Shown: positions 23,847 through 31,866, counted from the stretch's first letter. The stretch is DNA of 64,000 nucleotides from JACVRU01 sp040905885 (GCA_040905885.1 JBBDQR010000157.1:15882-79881), one strand, 5' to 3'. The notes: a model not told the origin generated them from the letters alone. Translations and numbers: made by a program.

Positions 23847-25070
23847 GTGAGGACGCTCTTTTCGGGAGGGCAGGTCTTCGACGGCACCGGCGCGGCGCCC
23901 GCGGCGGCCGACGTGGCCGTGGAGGACGGGAGGATCGTCGAGGTCGGGACGGGGCTCGACGGGGACGAGCACGTCGACGTCTCCGGGCGGACGCTCCTGC
24001 CCGGGCTGATCGACGCGCACGTGCACGTGATGATCGCCCACATCGACCTCTGGCGGCTGGTGCAGACACCCTTCTCCTACCGCTTCTACCAGGCGATCCA
24101 CAACCTCGAGGCGACGCTCCGGATCGGGATCACGACCGTCCGCGACGCGGGCGGCGCCGACCTGGGCGTGAAGCAGGCGCTCGAGGACGGGCTGATCGCC
24201 GGGCCGCGCGTGCAGCTCTCGATCTCCATGCTCAGCCAGACGGGCGGGCACGGCGACGGCTGGATGCCCTCCGGGAACCGCGTCCAGCTCTTCCCGAGCC
24301 ACCCGGGCCTGCCGCGCGCGATCTGCGACGGAGTCGACGAGGTGCGCCGGGCGGTGCGCGAGATGGTGCAGGCGGGCGCCGAGGTCATCAAGTGCGCCAC
24401 GACCGGCGGCGTCATGTCCCCGCGGGACAAGCCCGAGCACTCCGGCTTCTCCCCGGAGGAGCTCGACGCGCTCGTCGGAGAGGCGCGCGCCCACGGCCTC
24501 GAGGTGATGGCCCACGCGCAGGGCACGCCCGGGATCAAGAACGCGCTGCGAGCGGGCATCCGCTCGATCGAGCACGGGATCTACCTGGACGACGAGGCGA
24601 TCGACCTGATGCTCGAGCGCGGCGCCTGGCTCGTGCCGACGCTGATGGCCGCGGTCGGCGTGGTCAAGGCGGCGGAGGCCGGCGTGGCGATTCCGGATGC
24701 GTCGCTGCGGAAGGCCCTCGAGGTGATCGAGGCGCACCGCGACTCCTTCCGGCGCGCCGTGCACGCCGGCGTGAAGGTCGCGATGGGCACGGACAGCGGG
24801 GTCACGCCCCACGGGGACAACCTCGAGGAGCTCCAGCTGATGGCGGACAACGGCATGACGCCGGAGCAGGTGCTCGTGGCGACGACGTCGTCCGCGGCCG
24901 AGCTGATGGGGCTCGGCGACGAGCTCGGGACGATCGAGCCCGGCAAGCGCGCCGACCTGGTCGTTGTCGACGGCGACCCCTACGAGTTCGCGACGCTCAA
25001 GGGCCGGATCGCCGCCGTCTACCAGGACGGCAGGCTCGTCAGCGAGGCGCTCGGCGAGCTGGTCGCGTGA
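23847..25070 (+). CDS. Metal-dependent amidohydrolase (imidazolonepropionase/prolidase-like)
   Basis: 407 residues. The motif LPGLIDAHVHVMIAHI (about 51-66) gives the HxH metal pair. The bridging Lys is likely in VIKCATTGG, the metal His residues in MAHAQGT and SIEHGIYLDD, and the catalytic Asp in MGTDSG. The C-terminal strand segment (IEPGKRADLVVVDGDPYEF) is typical of the amidohydrolase superfamily. Relatives hydrolyse cyclic amides or Xaa-Pro dipeptides; exact substrate not determinable. A TAGGGT box ends 6 bases before the GTG, implying a leaderless transcript. The 3' end overlaps the convergent membrane protein by 32 bases. Confidence 0.87.
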   Translation: MRTLFSGGQVFDGTGAAPAAADVAVEDGRIVEVGTGLDGDEHVDVSGRTLLPGLIDAHVHVMIAHIDLWRLVQTPFSYRFYQAIHNLEATLRIGITTVRDAGGADLGVKQALEDGLIAGPRVQLSISMLSQTGGHGDGWMPSGNRVQLFPSHPGLPRAICDGVDEVRRAVREMVQAGAEVIKCATTGGVMSPRDKPEHSGFSPEELDALVGEARAHGLEVMAHAQGTPGIKNALRAGIRSIEHGIYLDDEAIDLMLERGAWLVPTLMAAVGVVKAAEAGVAIPDASLRKALEVIEAHRDSFRRAVHAGVKVAMGTDSGVTPHGDNLEELQLMADNGMTPEQVLVATTSSAAELMGLGDELGTIEPGKRADLVVVDGDPYEFATLKGRIAAVYQDGRLVSEALGELVA

Positions 25071-25557
25071 CGACCCAGGCGTAGGCCGCCGCCGCCAGCA
25101 CGGCGAACGCTCCCGTTCGCACACGCAGCTCCCACGAGCGGTCGGCCCAGTCCCCGGCCGGCATCGCCGCGCCGTGCGCCTCGAAGAACGGGCCGACGGG
25201 CGGGGCCTCGGTGACCGCCAGCGCGAAGATCGCGACGACAGCGGTCAGAAAGAGGAGCGCCGGGAACGGACGGCGCGACAGCGCGGCCCAGAGCCCGACG
25301 GCGCCGACCGCGACGTTGACGGCGGCGAAGGGCACCCAGACGAGATCGCCCGCTCGCGCGACCGGCCGGACGAGCTCGCTCCCCGTCCAGCCCGCCGCGA
25401 GCAGGCAGACGACCAGGCAGGCCGCTCCCAGCTCGGGCAGCGCAAGCCGCACGAGCGCGACGGCGGCCCCGCTCGCCCACGCCGCGCGCTCCCGGCGTGT
25501 GGGGATCGCAGCGAGCTCAGCCCGCATCGCGCGGGCCCACTCGCGGAAGCCGGTCAC
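25039..25557 (-). CDS. Multi-span membrane protein coupled to PadR regulator
   Basis: 172 residues from the GTG at 25557, overlapping the PadR stop as GTGA; GGAGG lies 4 bases before it, and a tandem GTG at 25560 is too close. An amphipathic N-terminus (FREWARAMRAELAAIPTRRE) is followed by four or five membrane spans. This opening resembles the permease-prefix segment found after PadR-like regulators in many bacteria. It is probably the PadR-controlled effector; transport or anti-drug function is inference. Confidence 0.65.
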   Translation of the reverse strand: MTGFREWARAMRAELAAIPTRRERAAWASGAAVALVRLALPELGAACLVVCLLAAGWTGSELVRPVARAGDLVWVPFAAVNVAVGAVGLWAALSRRPFPALLFLTAVVAIFALAVTEAPPVGPFFEAHGAAMPAGDWADRSWELRVRTGAFAVLAAAAYAWVVTRPARRAPR

Positions 25558-25817
25558 CACGCCTCCCTCAGGCGACCGCCCTGCGCGAGCTCCGCCCGGG
25601 CGAAGCGAATCCCCTCGCCGGTCAAGCGGTAGACGTGGCGCCGCTCCCGCCAGCGTGCGTCCAGCAGCCCGCGCGCTTCGAGCCTTGTGAGGATCGGGTA
25701 CAGCGTCCCGGACGCGAGTCCCGTCTCCCGCGAGAGGTCGTAGCCATGGCGCCAACGCGTGGGCTCGCCGAGCAAAGCGTCCAGGAGCCGGCGGGTCTGA
25801 GGAGAGCTACGCCGCAC
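25554..25817 (-). CDS. PadR-family transcriptional regulator
   Basis: 87 residues from the GTG at 25817. It has the PadR winged helix: TRRLLDALLGEPTRWRHGYD, LSRETGLASGTLYPILTRLE and ARGLLDARWRERRHVYRLTG. There is only a short C-terminal helix, so dimerisation is of the minimal PadR-s1 type. TAGACT 7 bases before the GTG sits within a palindrome at 25825-25842, so it is likely autoregulated and leaderless. It is co-transcribed and translationally coupled with the membrane protein that follows. Confidence 0.88.
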   Translation of the reverse strand: MRRSSPQTRRLLDALLGEPTRWRHGYDLSRETGLASGTLYPILTRLEARGLLDARWRERRHVYRLTGEGIRFARAELAQGGRLREAW

Positions 25818-25824
25818 GAGGAGA

Positions 25825-25842
25825 AGTCTACATATATAGACT
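25825..25842. promoter_or_regulatory. Candidate PadR operator
   Basis: AGTCTACATATATAGACT is an 18-bp inverted repeat with one mismatched pair. It covers the -10 box (TAGACT on the minus strand) of the padR-like gene. It also touches the stop codon of the ABC ATPase gene. Confidence 0.6.
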
Positions 25843-26587
25843 ACAGCCGTCCAGCCGCCACGATCCGCTGCAGGAACTGCTGCGTCCGCGGCTCGGCAGG
25901 CGCGCTGAAGATCCGGTCGGGCGGGCCCTCCTCGAGGATCGCTCCGCCGTCGAGGAAGCAGACGCGGTCGGCCGTCTCGCGCGCGAAGCTCATCTCGTGG
26001 GTCGCGATCAGCATCGTCATCCCGCCCTGCGCGAGCTCGCGGATCAGCGCCAGCACCTCGCCGACGAGCTCCGGGTCGAGCGCGCTCGTGACCTCGTCGA
26101 GGAGGAGCAGCTCGGGCCGCATCGCCAGCGCCCGCACGATCGCCACGCGCTGCTGCTGGCCGCCGGAGAGCCGGTCCGGGTACTCGTCGCGCTTGTCGGC
26201 GAGCCCGAAGCGTGCGAGCAGCTCGTCGGCGCGCTCCTCCGCCGCCTTGCGCGGCAGTCCGAGCGCCTGGGTGGGCCCGAGCGTCACGTTCCGCAGCACG
26301 CTCATGTGGGGGAAGAGGTTGAAGGCCTGGAAGACGATCCCGACGCGGCGGCGGAGGCGGTTGACGTCGACGCCGCGCGCGGTCAGCTCCTCGCCCTTCA
26401 GGAAGATGCGGCCCTCGTCGATCGGCTCGAGCAGGTTGACGCAGCGCAGGAGCGTGGACTTGCCCGAGCCGGAGGCGCCGATCAGGCAGACGACCTCATG
26501 CTCGGCGAGAGCGAGGTCGATCCCGCGCAGCACTTCCTCGCGCCCGAAGGACTTCCGCAGGCCTTCGATTCGCAGCAGCTCGCTCAC
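25841..26587 (-). CDS. Polar amino-acid ABC transporter ATP-binding protein
   Basis: 248 residues from the GTG at 26587 (GTGA overlap with the permease). It contains Walker A GASGSGKST, Q-loop FQAFNLFPHMS, signature LSGGQQQR, Walker B LLLLDEVTSALD and the H-loop IATHEM, all intact. FQAFNLFPH and LDPELVGEVL are typical of the GlnQ/ArtP-type group that imports glutamine, arginine, cystine and similar. It energises the permease encoded just upstream. The stop lies in the PadR operator region of the next gene. Confidence 0.92.
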   Translation of the reverse strand: MSELLRIEGLRKSFGREEVLRGIDLALAEHEVVCLIGASGSGKSTLLRCVNLLEPIDEGRIFLKGEELTARGVDVNRLRRRVGIVFQAFNLFPHMSVLRNVTLGPTQALGLPRKAAEERADELLARFGLADKRDEYPDRLSGGQQQRVAIVRALAMRPELLLLDEVTSALDPELVGEVLALIRELAQGGMTMLIATHEMSFARETADRVCFLDGGAILEEGPPDRIFSAPAEPRTQQFLQRIVAAGRL

Positions 26588-27324
26588 GGCGACCGTCCGG
26601 CCAGTTGGCGCCTACGGTCACGCGCCACCAGCCAGTCCGTGAGCCGCGCCAACGGGATCGTCAGCAGGATGAAGAGGAGCGCCGTCGCCAGGTAGGGCGT
26701 GAAGTTGAAGGTCGCGGCGACCTTGATCTGGGACTGGCGGAACGCCTCCACCGGCCCGATCAGGGCCACGAGCGCCGTGTCCTTCTGGAGGCCGATGAAG
26801 TCGTTGAGCAGCGGCGGGACGACGCGCCGGACCGCCTGCGGCAGGACGACGTGGCGGAGGGCCTGGAACCGGGTCAGCCCGAGCGAGCGGGCGGCCGCCT
26901 CCTGGCTCGGGTGGACGGACTCGATCCCGGCCCGGTAGACCTCGGACACGTAGGCCGTGTAGACGAGGACGAGCGCGACCACGGCCCAGACGAGCGGCGA
27001 GCGCGGGATGCCGGCGATCCCCAGCGCCGGGACGCCGAAGCCGAACAGGTAGATCACGAGGATCGTCGGCACGCCCCGGAAGAAGTCGGCGTAGACCACG
27101 CCGAGCGCGCGCAGCGGGAAGAAGACCGGCCCGGGCAGGCTGCGCATGACGGCGACCACGAGCGCCGTGACGAGGATGATGGCCTCGGCGATCAGGAAGA
27201 TCCGCACGTTCAGCAGGAAGGCGCGAGCGAGGTCGGGAAAGGATCCCGTGAAGCGGTCGGGGTCGAAGAACGCCCGTTTGACCTCGGGCCAGCCCGGCGA
27301 GCTTACGACGACGACGGCGATCAC
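26584..27324 (-). CDS. Polar amino-acid ABC transporter permease; true start probably further upstream
   Basis: 246 residues counted from the GTG at 27324. Five membrane segments and the EAA loop (EAAARSLGLTRFQALRHVVLP) mark the HisM/GlnP permease group; DFFRGVPTILVIYLFGFGVP is also typical. The GTG at 27324 falls inside the first membrane helix. In-frame codons upstream read RSLAIAAASTAVFVTVIAVV, completing that helix, but no ATG/GTG/TTG occurs before the upstream gene's stop. A CTG at 27363 is the best candidate start. It lies between the solute-binding lipoprotein and ATPase genes. Confidence 0.85.
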   Translation of the reverse strand: MIAVVVVSSPGWPEVKRAFFDPDRFTGSFPDLARAFLLNVRIFLIAEAIILVTALVVAVMRSLPGPVFFPLRALGVVYADFFRGVPTILVIYLFGFGVPALGIAGIPRSPLVWAVVALVLVYTAYVSEVYRAGIESVHPSQEAAARSLGLTRFQALRHVVLPQAVRRVVPPLLNDFIGLQKDTALVALIGPVEAFRQSQIKVAATFNFTPYLATALLFILLTIPLARLTDWLVARDRRRQLAGRSP

Positions 27325-27427
27325 CGTGACGAAGACGGCCGTGCTGGCGGCCGCGATCGCCAGGCTGCGCCCGCCGCCGTCGCCGAGGATCCGCGAGCGG
27401 CGGCTCGCGGCCCCCCTCGAGGGCGCG

Positions 27428-28327
27428 CTACTCGAGGACGGGGGCGTCGGCCTTATCGGAGAGCCACTCCTGCTGGATCTCCGCGAGCCGGCCGCCGTCC
27501 TTCAGCCGGGCGAGTGCGGCGTCGACGCAGTCGACGAGCGGGCTGTCCTGCTCGAGCGCCATCGCGAAGTACTCCTGCTCGCCGACGGCCGGGAACTGGC
27601 CGACGATGGTGCTGTTCTCGAGCTGGGCGGCCGTGATGAAGAACGCGGTCGGCAGGTCGACGACGACGCCGTCGATCTGCTTGGCCTTCACGGCCGAGAT
27701 CGCGTCGTTGAGCGTGTTGTAGACCGACGGCTGGCTGCTCGGCTCGATGTTGTCGACGATGTACTGGTAGCTCGTCGTCCCGACGGGCGCGCCGAGCTTG
27801 GCGTCCTTCAGCTCGGCGATGCTCTGTGCGTCCGCGATCTTGTTCGCCTGCAGCGCGACGAGAGCCTGGTTGACGTCGTAGTACGAGTCGCTGAAGTTGA
27901 CCGCCTGCGCGCGCTCGTCGGAGTAGGAGATCTGGTTGATGTCGAAGTCGAAGTCCTTCGGCCCCGGACGGAACGACTGGTCAAACGGGACGACCGTCCA
28001 GTCCACCTCGTCCTCCGAGAAGCCGAGCTCCCCGGCCACGGCGTAAGCGACCGCGCTCTCGAAGCCCTCGCCGTTCGTGGGGTCGCCGAGCTCCCACGGC
28101 TCGGTCGCGGGCTCGCCGATCTCGAACCAGGGCGGGTAGGCCGGGTTGTCGGTGCCGATCGTGAGCCGCCCGGCCGTCCTCGTCTCGAGGCTCTCCTTCG
28201 CGCAGGGGTCGGCGGCCTCCGTCGCGGTGTCGCCGGCCGGCGGCGTGGCCTCCTCGTCGTCCGACCCGCAGCCGGCGGCGAAGGCCGCGAGCGCGGCGAC
28301 GAGCACGAGGAGCAGCAGCTTGCGCAC
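27428..28327 (-). CDS. Amino-acid ABC transporter substrate-binding lipoprotein
   Basis: 299 residues from the GTG at 28327. The signal MRKLLLLVLVAALAAFAAGC places the lipid-modified Cys at 20. A SBP_bac_3-type fold follows: LTIGTDNPAYPPWFEIG, PFDQSFRPGPKDFDFDINQI, LGAPVGTTSYQYIVDNI and IDGVVVDLPTAFF. It captures a polar amino acid outside the membrane and delivers it to the permease. TAGGTT lies 7 bases before the GTG, indicating a leaderless first gene of the transporter operon. Confidence 0.92.
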   Translation of the reverse strand: MRKLLLLVLVAALAAFAAGCGSDDEEATPPAGDTATEAADPCAKESLETRTAGRLTIGTDNPAYPPWFEIGEPATEPWELGDPTNGEGFESAVAYAVAGELGFSEDEVDWTVVPFDQSFRPGPKDFDFDINQISYSDERAQAVNFSDSYYDVNQALVALQANKIADAQSIAELKDAKLGAPVGTTSYQYIVDNIEPSSQPSVYNTLNDAISAVKAKQIDGVVVDLPTAFFITAAQLENSTIVGQFPAVGEQEYFAMALEQDSPLVDCVDAALARLKDGGRLAEIQQEWLSDKADAPVLE

Positions 28328-28346
28328 CTGAGCGAACCTACCACAG

Positions 28347-28367
28347 CGGTTTCGCGCCGCGAAACCG
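28347..28367 (-). terminator. Hairpin directly after the MBL-fold gene
   Basis: CGGTTTCGC, loop GCC, GCGAAACCG: a perfect 9-bp stem starting at the base after the stop codon of the minus-strand MBL-like gene. No U-run follows, so it may be a Rho-independent-like or REP hairpin. Confidence 0.5.
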
Positions 28368-28994
28368 TCAGTCGAGCGCGGCGGCGAGCGCGTCGCGGCC
28401 GCCGGCGAGCACGGGCTCCCCGTGCGAGACGAGCACGCGCTCGACCGGGAGCTCGAGCAGCGGCCGCAGGCTCTCGGCGAGCTGGTCCAGGCTCGTCCTC
28501 TCGGGAAGCCAGGAGGCGGGGCAGAGCGTGAGGCCGCCGCCCTCGGCGCCGAGGATGACGTCGCCCGGCACGAGCGCCCGATGCGAGGGGATCCAGAAGA
28601 CGACCTCGGCGGCCCGCGCCGTCTTGAAGGGGACGATCCCGCCGGGCAGCTCGTCGCCGGGTCGGAAGACGTCGGTGACCTCGCCTGCCCGGCGCTCGAT
28701 CGCCCCGCGGCCGCGCGTCGGCGCCCAGACGCGCGCGCCGTAGCGCTGGGCGATCTCCCGCGTGCTCCGCACGTGCCAGAAGACGGTGATCAGGACGTGC
28801 AGCGGTGCGGCCGCGCGCTCGACGTCGCGGTCGAGGGCGGCCCAGAAGCGCTCCGCCTCGTCGGTGGGGACGAGCGGGTCGACGAGCACGACGGCGTCGG
28901 GCGCCTCGTAGTAGACGCTGCCGACCTCCTCCTTCCACTCCGGATGGAAGGCCGTCCAGCGCCAGAGGCCGGGCGCAAGCTCCTGCACGTCCAC
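28368..28994 (-). CDS. Metallo-beta-lactamase-fold protein lacking the usual metal motif
   Basis: 208 residues from the GTG at 28994. The strand pattern of an MBL fold is visible: APGLWRWTAFHPEWKEEVGS, DAVVLVDPLVPTDEAERF, FWIPSHRALVPGDVILG and VERVLVSHGEPVL. The position expected for THxHxDH reads ITVFWHVRSTREIAQRYG, so most metal ligands are missing. It may bind a single metal, or none, and could be non-enzymatic. It lies 24 bases downstream of tRNA-Ala(GGC) on the same strand. Confidence 0.65.
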   Translation of the reverse strand: MDVQELAPGLWRWTAFHPEWKEEVGSVYYEAPDAVVLVDPLVPTDEAERFWAALDRDVERAAAPLHVLITVFWHVRSTREIAQRYGARVWAPTRGRGAIERRAGEVTDVFRPGDELPGGIVPFKTARAAEVVFWIPSHRALVPGDVILGAEGGGLTLCPASWLPERTSLDQLAESLRPLLELPVERVLVSHGEPVLAGGRDALAAALD

Positions 28995-29018
28995 AGCGAT
29001 CGACGCTACAGAAGGAGG

Positions 29019-29091
29019 TGGAGCCGAGGGGATTCGAACCCCTGACCTAGCGGCTGCCAGCCGCTCGCTCTCCCAACTGAGCTACGGCCCC
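29019..29091 (-). tRNA. tRNA-Ala (anticodon GGC)
   Basis: 73-base cloverleaf on the minus strand. Acceptor GGGGCCG/CGGCTCC includes the G3-U70 alanine identity pair. The anticodon stem AGCGG/CCGCT encloses loop CTGGCAG with anticodon GGC, and the T loop is TTCGAAT. The discriminator is A and CCA is not encoded. The last 10 bases of the upstream PD-(D/E)XK gene overlap its 5' end. Confidence 0.97.
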
Positions 29092-29519
29092 ACGAGCCGG
29101 GTCAGTGTAGCCGCGAAGTCGAAGTGATCAGCCCAGTTGATTCCCGCTGCCTGGTTGTTTCGGGTCGGACGCACGCGAAGCTGGATCTGCTTCCTGGCCG
29201 GGAACTCGTCGAGCGGGAGCAGGAAGCAGCGGTTGATTTCCGGGCAATAGGCGGCTAGCGCATCAACCTCATCGCTGGTGTAGGCGCGACGCAACAAGCC
29301 GTCCGGGCCACGGCGGCACGAGTAGCACCGGACGATGACGACGTCGCCGATCAACGGGGCCCACTTGCACTGGATCCGAAAGAACCGACCCGCGAGATCG
29401 AACAAGAGGTCGTAGCGCATACCGTCGTTCACGGGCTTCAAGACCGGCACGTCAAGCTTTGCCGCCGCATGCACGACCGCCGTTTCGGCGATCGTCCCCT
29501 TTTGGTCAGTGGTGAACAT
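29082..29519 (-). CDS. PD-(D/E)XK endonuclease-like protein ending inside tRNA-Ala
   Basis: 145 residues. RYDLLFDLAGRFFRIQCKWA holds the acidic residue and Q-x-K triad of a PD-(D/E)XK nuclease, of the compact type grouped with the I-Ssp6803I-like PF11645 family. RCYSCRRGPDGLLRRAYTSD and an acidic/Cys motif follow. Base composition is visibly less GC-rich than neighbouring genes (for example TTTCCGGGCAATAGG-type codons). The stop codon lies 10 bases inside the tRNA-Ala gene, on the same strand. There is no intron. It may be a selfish or nucleic-acid-processing gene acquired at the tRNA. Confidence 0.7.
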   Translation of the reverse strand: MFTTDQKGTIAETAVVHAAAKLDVPVLKPVNDGMRYDLLFDLAGRFFRIQCKWAPLIGDVVIVRCYSCRRGPDGLLRRAYTSDEVDALAAYCPEINRCFLLPLDEFPARKQIQLRVRPTRNNQAAGINWADHFDFAATLTRLVGP

Positions 29520-29574
29520 CGCGCCACCGACGGTAGCGAGCCCATCGGCGGGGCCGTGTCCTAAATGGACAACA

Positions 29575-29994
29575 CTACGATGCGGCCGCTTCGACCTCGA
29601 TCGCCGGCACGTCGCCCCAGAGGTCCTCGAGGTCGTAGTACGCGCGCGCCTCGGGCGTGAACACGTGCAGGACGACGTCGATGTAGTCGGCGATGATCCA
29701 GCTCGCCTCCCGCTCGCCCTCCACGGCGTGCGGGATCGCGCGGTGCTCCTGCTTCAGCCGCTCGCGCACCTCATCGTAGATGGCCTTCGTCTGCCGCGGG
29801 TTCTGGCCCGTGGCGATCACGAAGTAGTCGGTGTACGAGCACACCGGCCGCATGTCGAGGATCACGACGTCCCGCGCGAGCTTCTCCTGAGCGAGCTCGG
29901 CAACGAGGCGTGCTTGTTCGAGGGAGTTCAGGGGCTGATCAGCATCCTTCTTGGTGGGAACGCGACGAGTGTACCCCGCTCCGCCGGCCTTCAC
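29575..29994 (-). CDS. rsfS: Ribosome silencing factor RsfS
   Basis: 139 residues from the GTG at 29994, overlapping the nadD stop as GTGA. Family signatures are ARDVVILDMRPVCSYTDYFV, IATGQNPRQTKAIYDEV and EASWIIADYIDVVLHVF followed by YYDLEDLWGD. RsfS binds ribosomal protein L14 and blocks subunit joining when nutrients are limiting. The 5' extension of about 20 residues beyond the core is basic. The gene order obgE-nadD-rsfS is conserved in many bacteria. Confidence 0.95.
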   Translation of the reverse strand: MKAGGAGYTRRVPTKKDADQPLNSLEQARLVAELAQEKLARDVVILDMRPVCSYTDYFVIATGQNPRQTKAIYDEVRERLKQEHRAIPHAVEGEREASWIIADYIDVVLHVFTPEARAYYDLEDLWGDVPAIEVEAAAS

Positions 29995-30527
29995 TCGCCC
30001 CGATACAGGCCGAGCTCGCCGATCAGGCGCTCGACCGCGGGCGGGACGAGCCCGCCGAGGGGCTCGCCGCGCGCGCAGCGGGCACGGATCATCGTCCCCG
30101 AGACAGGCACGGGCTCGATCTCGAAGAACGAGACGCGTGCCGGATCGACCGGCACCTCCGGCACGGGAAACCCCGGCCTCGTTGCCACGCCGAGCCTGAC
30201 GCGCTCGAGCACGGCCTCCGGCTCCTTCCAGGCGGGGAAGTCCCGGAACTGGTCGGCTCCGATCAGCAGGATCGCGTCGCCGAAGTCGCGGGCGCGCAGC
30301 AGGTCGATCGTCCGTGGGTGGGGATCGAGCTCGACGTCGCAGGCCGGAAACGCGGCTTCGGCGAGCCGCAGCCGGGCCTCGGCGGGGGCGAAGACCGAGC
30401 GGTGCCCGGGACGCTCCGAGACGAGCACGACGACGCGCGAGAGCCCCAAGTGGGCGATCGCGCCCGCCACGAGCGCGGCATGGCCGTTGTGGGGCGGATC
30501 GAACGCGCCGCCGAAGAGCCCGATCAC
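29991..30527 (-). CDS. nadD: Nicotinate-nucleotide adenylyltransferase
   Basis: 178 residues from the GTG at 30527 (GTGA overlap with obgE). GLFGGAFDPPHNGH is the nucleotidyltransferase HxGH-type motif, and VSGTMIRARCARG is the C-terminal ISSTxIR-like motif. LLIGADQFRDFPAW carries the substrate-binding region. It transfers AMP from ATP to nicotinate mononucleotide in NAD synthesis. Length is slightly short for the family (about 190-210) but complete. Confidence 0.95.
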   Translation of the reverse strand: MIGLFGGAFDPPHNGHAALVAGAIAHLGLSRVVVLVSERPGHRSVFAPAEARLRLAEAAFPACDVELDPHPRTIDLLRARDFGDAILLIGADQFRDFPAWKEPEAVLERVRLGVATRPGFPVPEVPVDPARVSFFEIEPVPVSGTMIRARCARGEPLGGLVPPAVERLIGELGLYRGE

Positions 30528-31696
30528 TCGAACTCGACCTCGTCTCCGTCGCGCACCCCGGCCGACTTCAGCGCGGCCTCGAGCTCCTCCCCCTCGGGCG
30601 TCTTCCCGGTGACGCGGAAGCCACGGTCGGTGCGGAGGATGCGGTAGGCGGGCCGGCCCGGCCGGGGCCGGTAGACGAGGAACTCGACCAGCCCCTCCTC
30701 GTCGGCGGTCGTCGGCAGCGGAGCTGGCTCGGCGAGCTCGAACAGCGCCCGCCTGAACGCCTCGACCCCTTCGCCCGTTGCGCAGGACAGCCGGAACGTC
30801 GCGAGGATGCGCGGGTCGTCGAGCCCGAGCTCGGGCGGCTCAGGCAGGAGGTCGATCTTGTTCAGCACGACGATCTGCGGCAGCTCGTCGAGCCCCGCGC
30901 CGTAGGCGCCGAGCTCGCCGTCGATCGCCCGGAAAGCCTGCGCGGGATCGGCCGCGGCGGCGTCGATCACGTGGATCAGCGTCCGCGCGCGCTCGAGGTG
31001 CGCGAGGAACTCGTGTCCCAGCCCGACGCCGCGGCTCGCGCCCTCGATCAGCCCCGGCACGTCGGCGACCGTCAGCTGGCGCGATCGGTCGGGCGCGTCG
31101 ACGGTGCCGAGGACGGGCGCGAGCGTCGTGAACGGGTACTCGGCGACCTTCGGCTTCGCGTTCGAGATCCGGCGCAGCAGCGAGGACTTGCCCGCGTTCG
31201 GCAATCCCACCATCGCCGCGTCCGCGAGCAGCTTCAGCCGCAGCTCGAAGTCCGCCTCCTCCCCGAGTCGCCCCGTCTCGGCGAACCTCGGCACCTGGCG
31301 CACCGCGGACGCGAACCGTGCATTCCCCCGCCCGCCCGCGCCGCCGCGCGCAACGACGGCCCGAGCGGTCGGCGTCGCGAGGTCGGCGATCAGCTGCTCG
31401 TCCTCGTCGTAGACCTGCGTCCCGACAGGCACGCGCACCTCGACCTCGTCGCCACGGGCGCCGTGGCGCCGGCTGCCGCCGCCGTTCCCCCCGCGCCCGG
31501 CCTTCAGCCGGCGCCGCGTCGCCAGGGCGGAGAGATCCCGCAGGTCGGGATCCGCGACCAGGACGACGTCGCCGCCGTCCCCGCCGTCACCGCCGTCCGG
31601 GCCCCCCTTCGGCACGTACTTCTCGCGCCGGAACGAGAGCGCGCCGTCGCCGCCGCGACCCGCCTGCACGTGGATGCGGGCCCGGTCGTGGAACAT
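30524..31696 (-). CDS. obgE: GTPase ObgE/CgtA
   Basis: 390 residues from the ATG at 31696. The glycine-rich Obg fold (IHVQAGRGGDGALSF, VPKGGPDGGDGGDGG) spans residues 1-155. The G domain has G1 GLPNAGKS, G3 DVPGLIEGAS and G4 VLNKIDLL. The C-terminal OCT domain (about 325-390: EEGLVEFLVYRPRPGRPAYR) is present. ObgE acts in late 50S ribosome assembly and stress control. A 170-base gap with a strong hairpin separates it from rpmA, so its level may be set separately from L21/L27. Confidence 0.96.
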   Translation of the reverse strand: MFHDRARIHVQAGRGGDGALSFRREKYVPKGGPDGGDGGDGGDVVLVADPDLRDLSALATRRRLKAGRGGNGGGSRRHGARGDEVEVRVPVGTQVYDEDEQLIADLATPTARAVVARGGAGGRGNARFASAVRQVPRFAETGRLGEEADFELRLKLLADAAMVGLPNAGKSSLLRRISNAKPKVAEYPFTTLAPVLGTVDAPDRSRQLTVADVPGLIEGASRGVGLGHEFLAHLERARTLIHVIDAAAADPAQAFRAIDGELGAYGAGLDELPQIVVLNKIDLLPEPPELGLDDPRILATFRLSCATGEGVEAFRRALFELAEPAPLPTTADEEGLVEFLVYRPRPGRPAYRILRTDRGFRVTGKTPEGEELEAALKSAGVRDGDEVEFE

Positions 31697-31766
31697 TTAG
31701 TGGTCGCCGCCGCGAGTGCACCCGGCCCGCCCGGCTGCAAAGCGGCGCGATGCGGCGTCCTCAGTC

Positions 31767-31794
31767 GCGCCCGTACCGCAGAGGGTACGGGCGC
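31767..31794. terminator. Hairpin between rpmA and obgE
   Basis: An 11-bp perfect stem (GCGCCCGTACC with its complement) encloses a 6-base loop, within the 170-base rpmA-obgE gap. There is no T-run on the minus strand, so partial attenuation or mRNA end protection is as likely as termination. I see no gene in the rest of this gap. Confidence 0.5.
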
Positions 31795-31866
31795 TCCCTG
31801 CGTCCTTGCCTCGCTTGCTTTTCGCGCGGGCGGCCTCGAGCGCACCCACGACGGAGACCACCGGAC

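Noticed and set aside
29019..29519. A group I intron in tRNA-Ala associated with the PD-(D/E)XK gene
   Set aside because: The tRNA is uninterrupted and the ORF lies outside it; no intron core structure is visible.
29556..29571. TGTCC/GGACA palindrome after rsfS as an IS end
   Set aside because: Only five paired bases and no second copy or target duplication; may be a chance stem or weak terminator.
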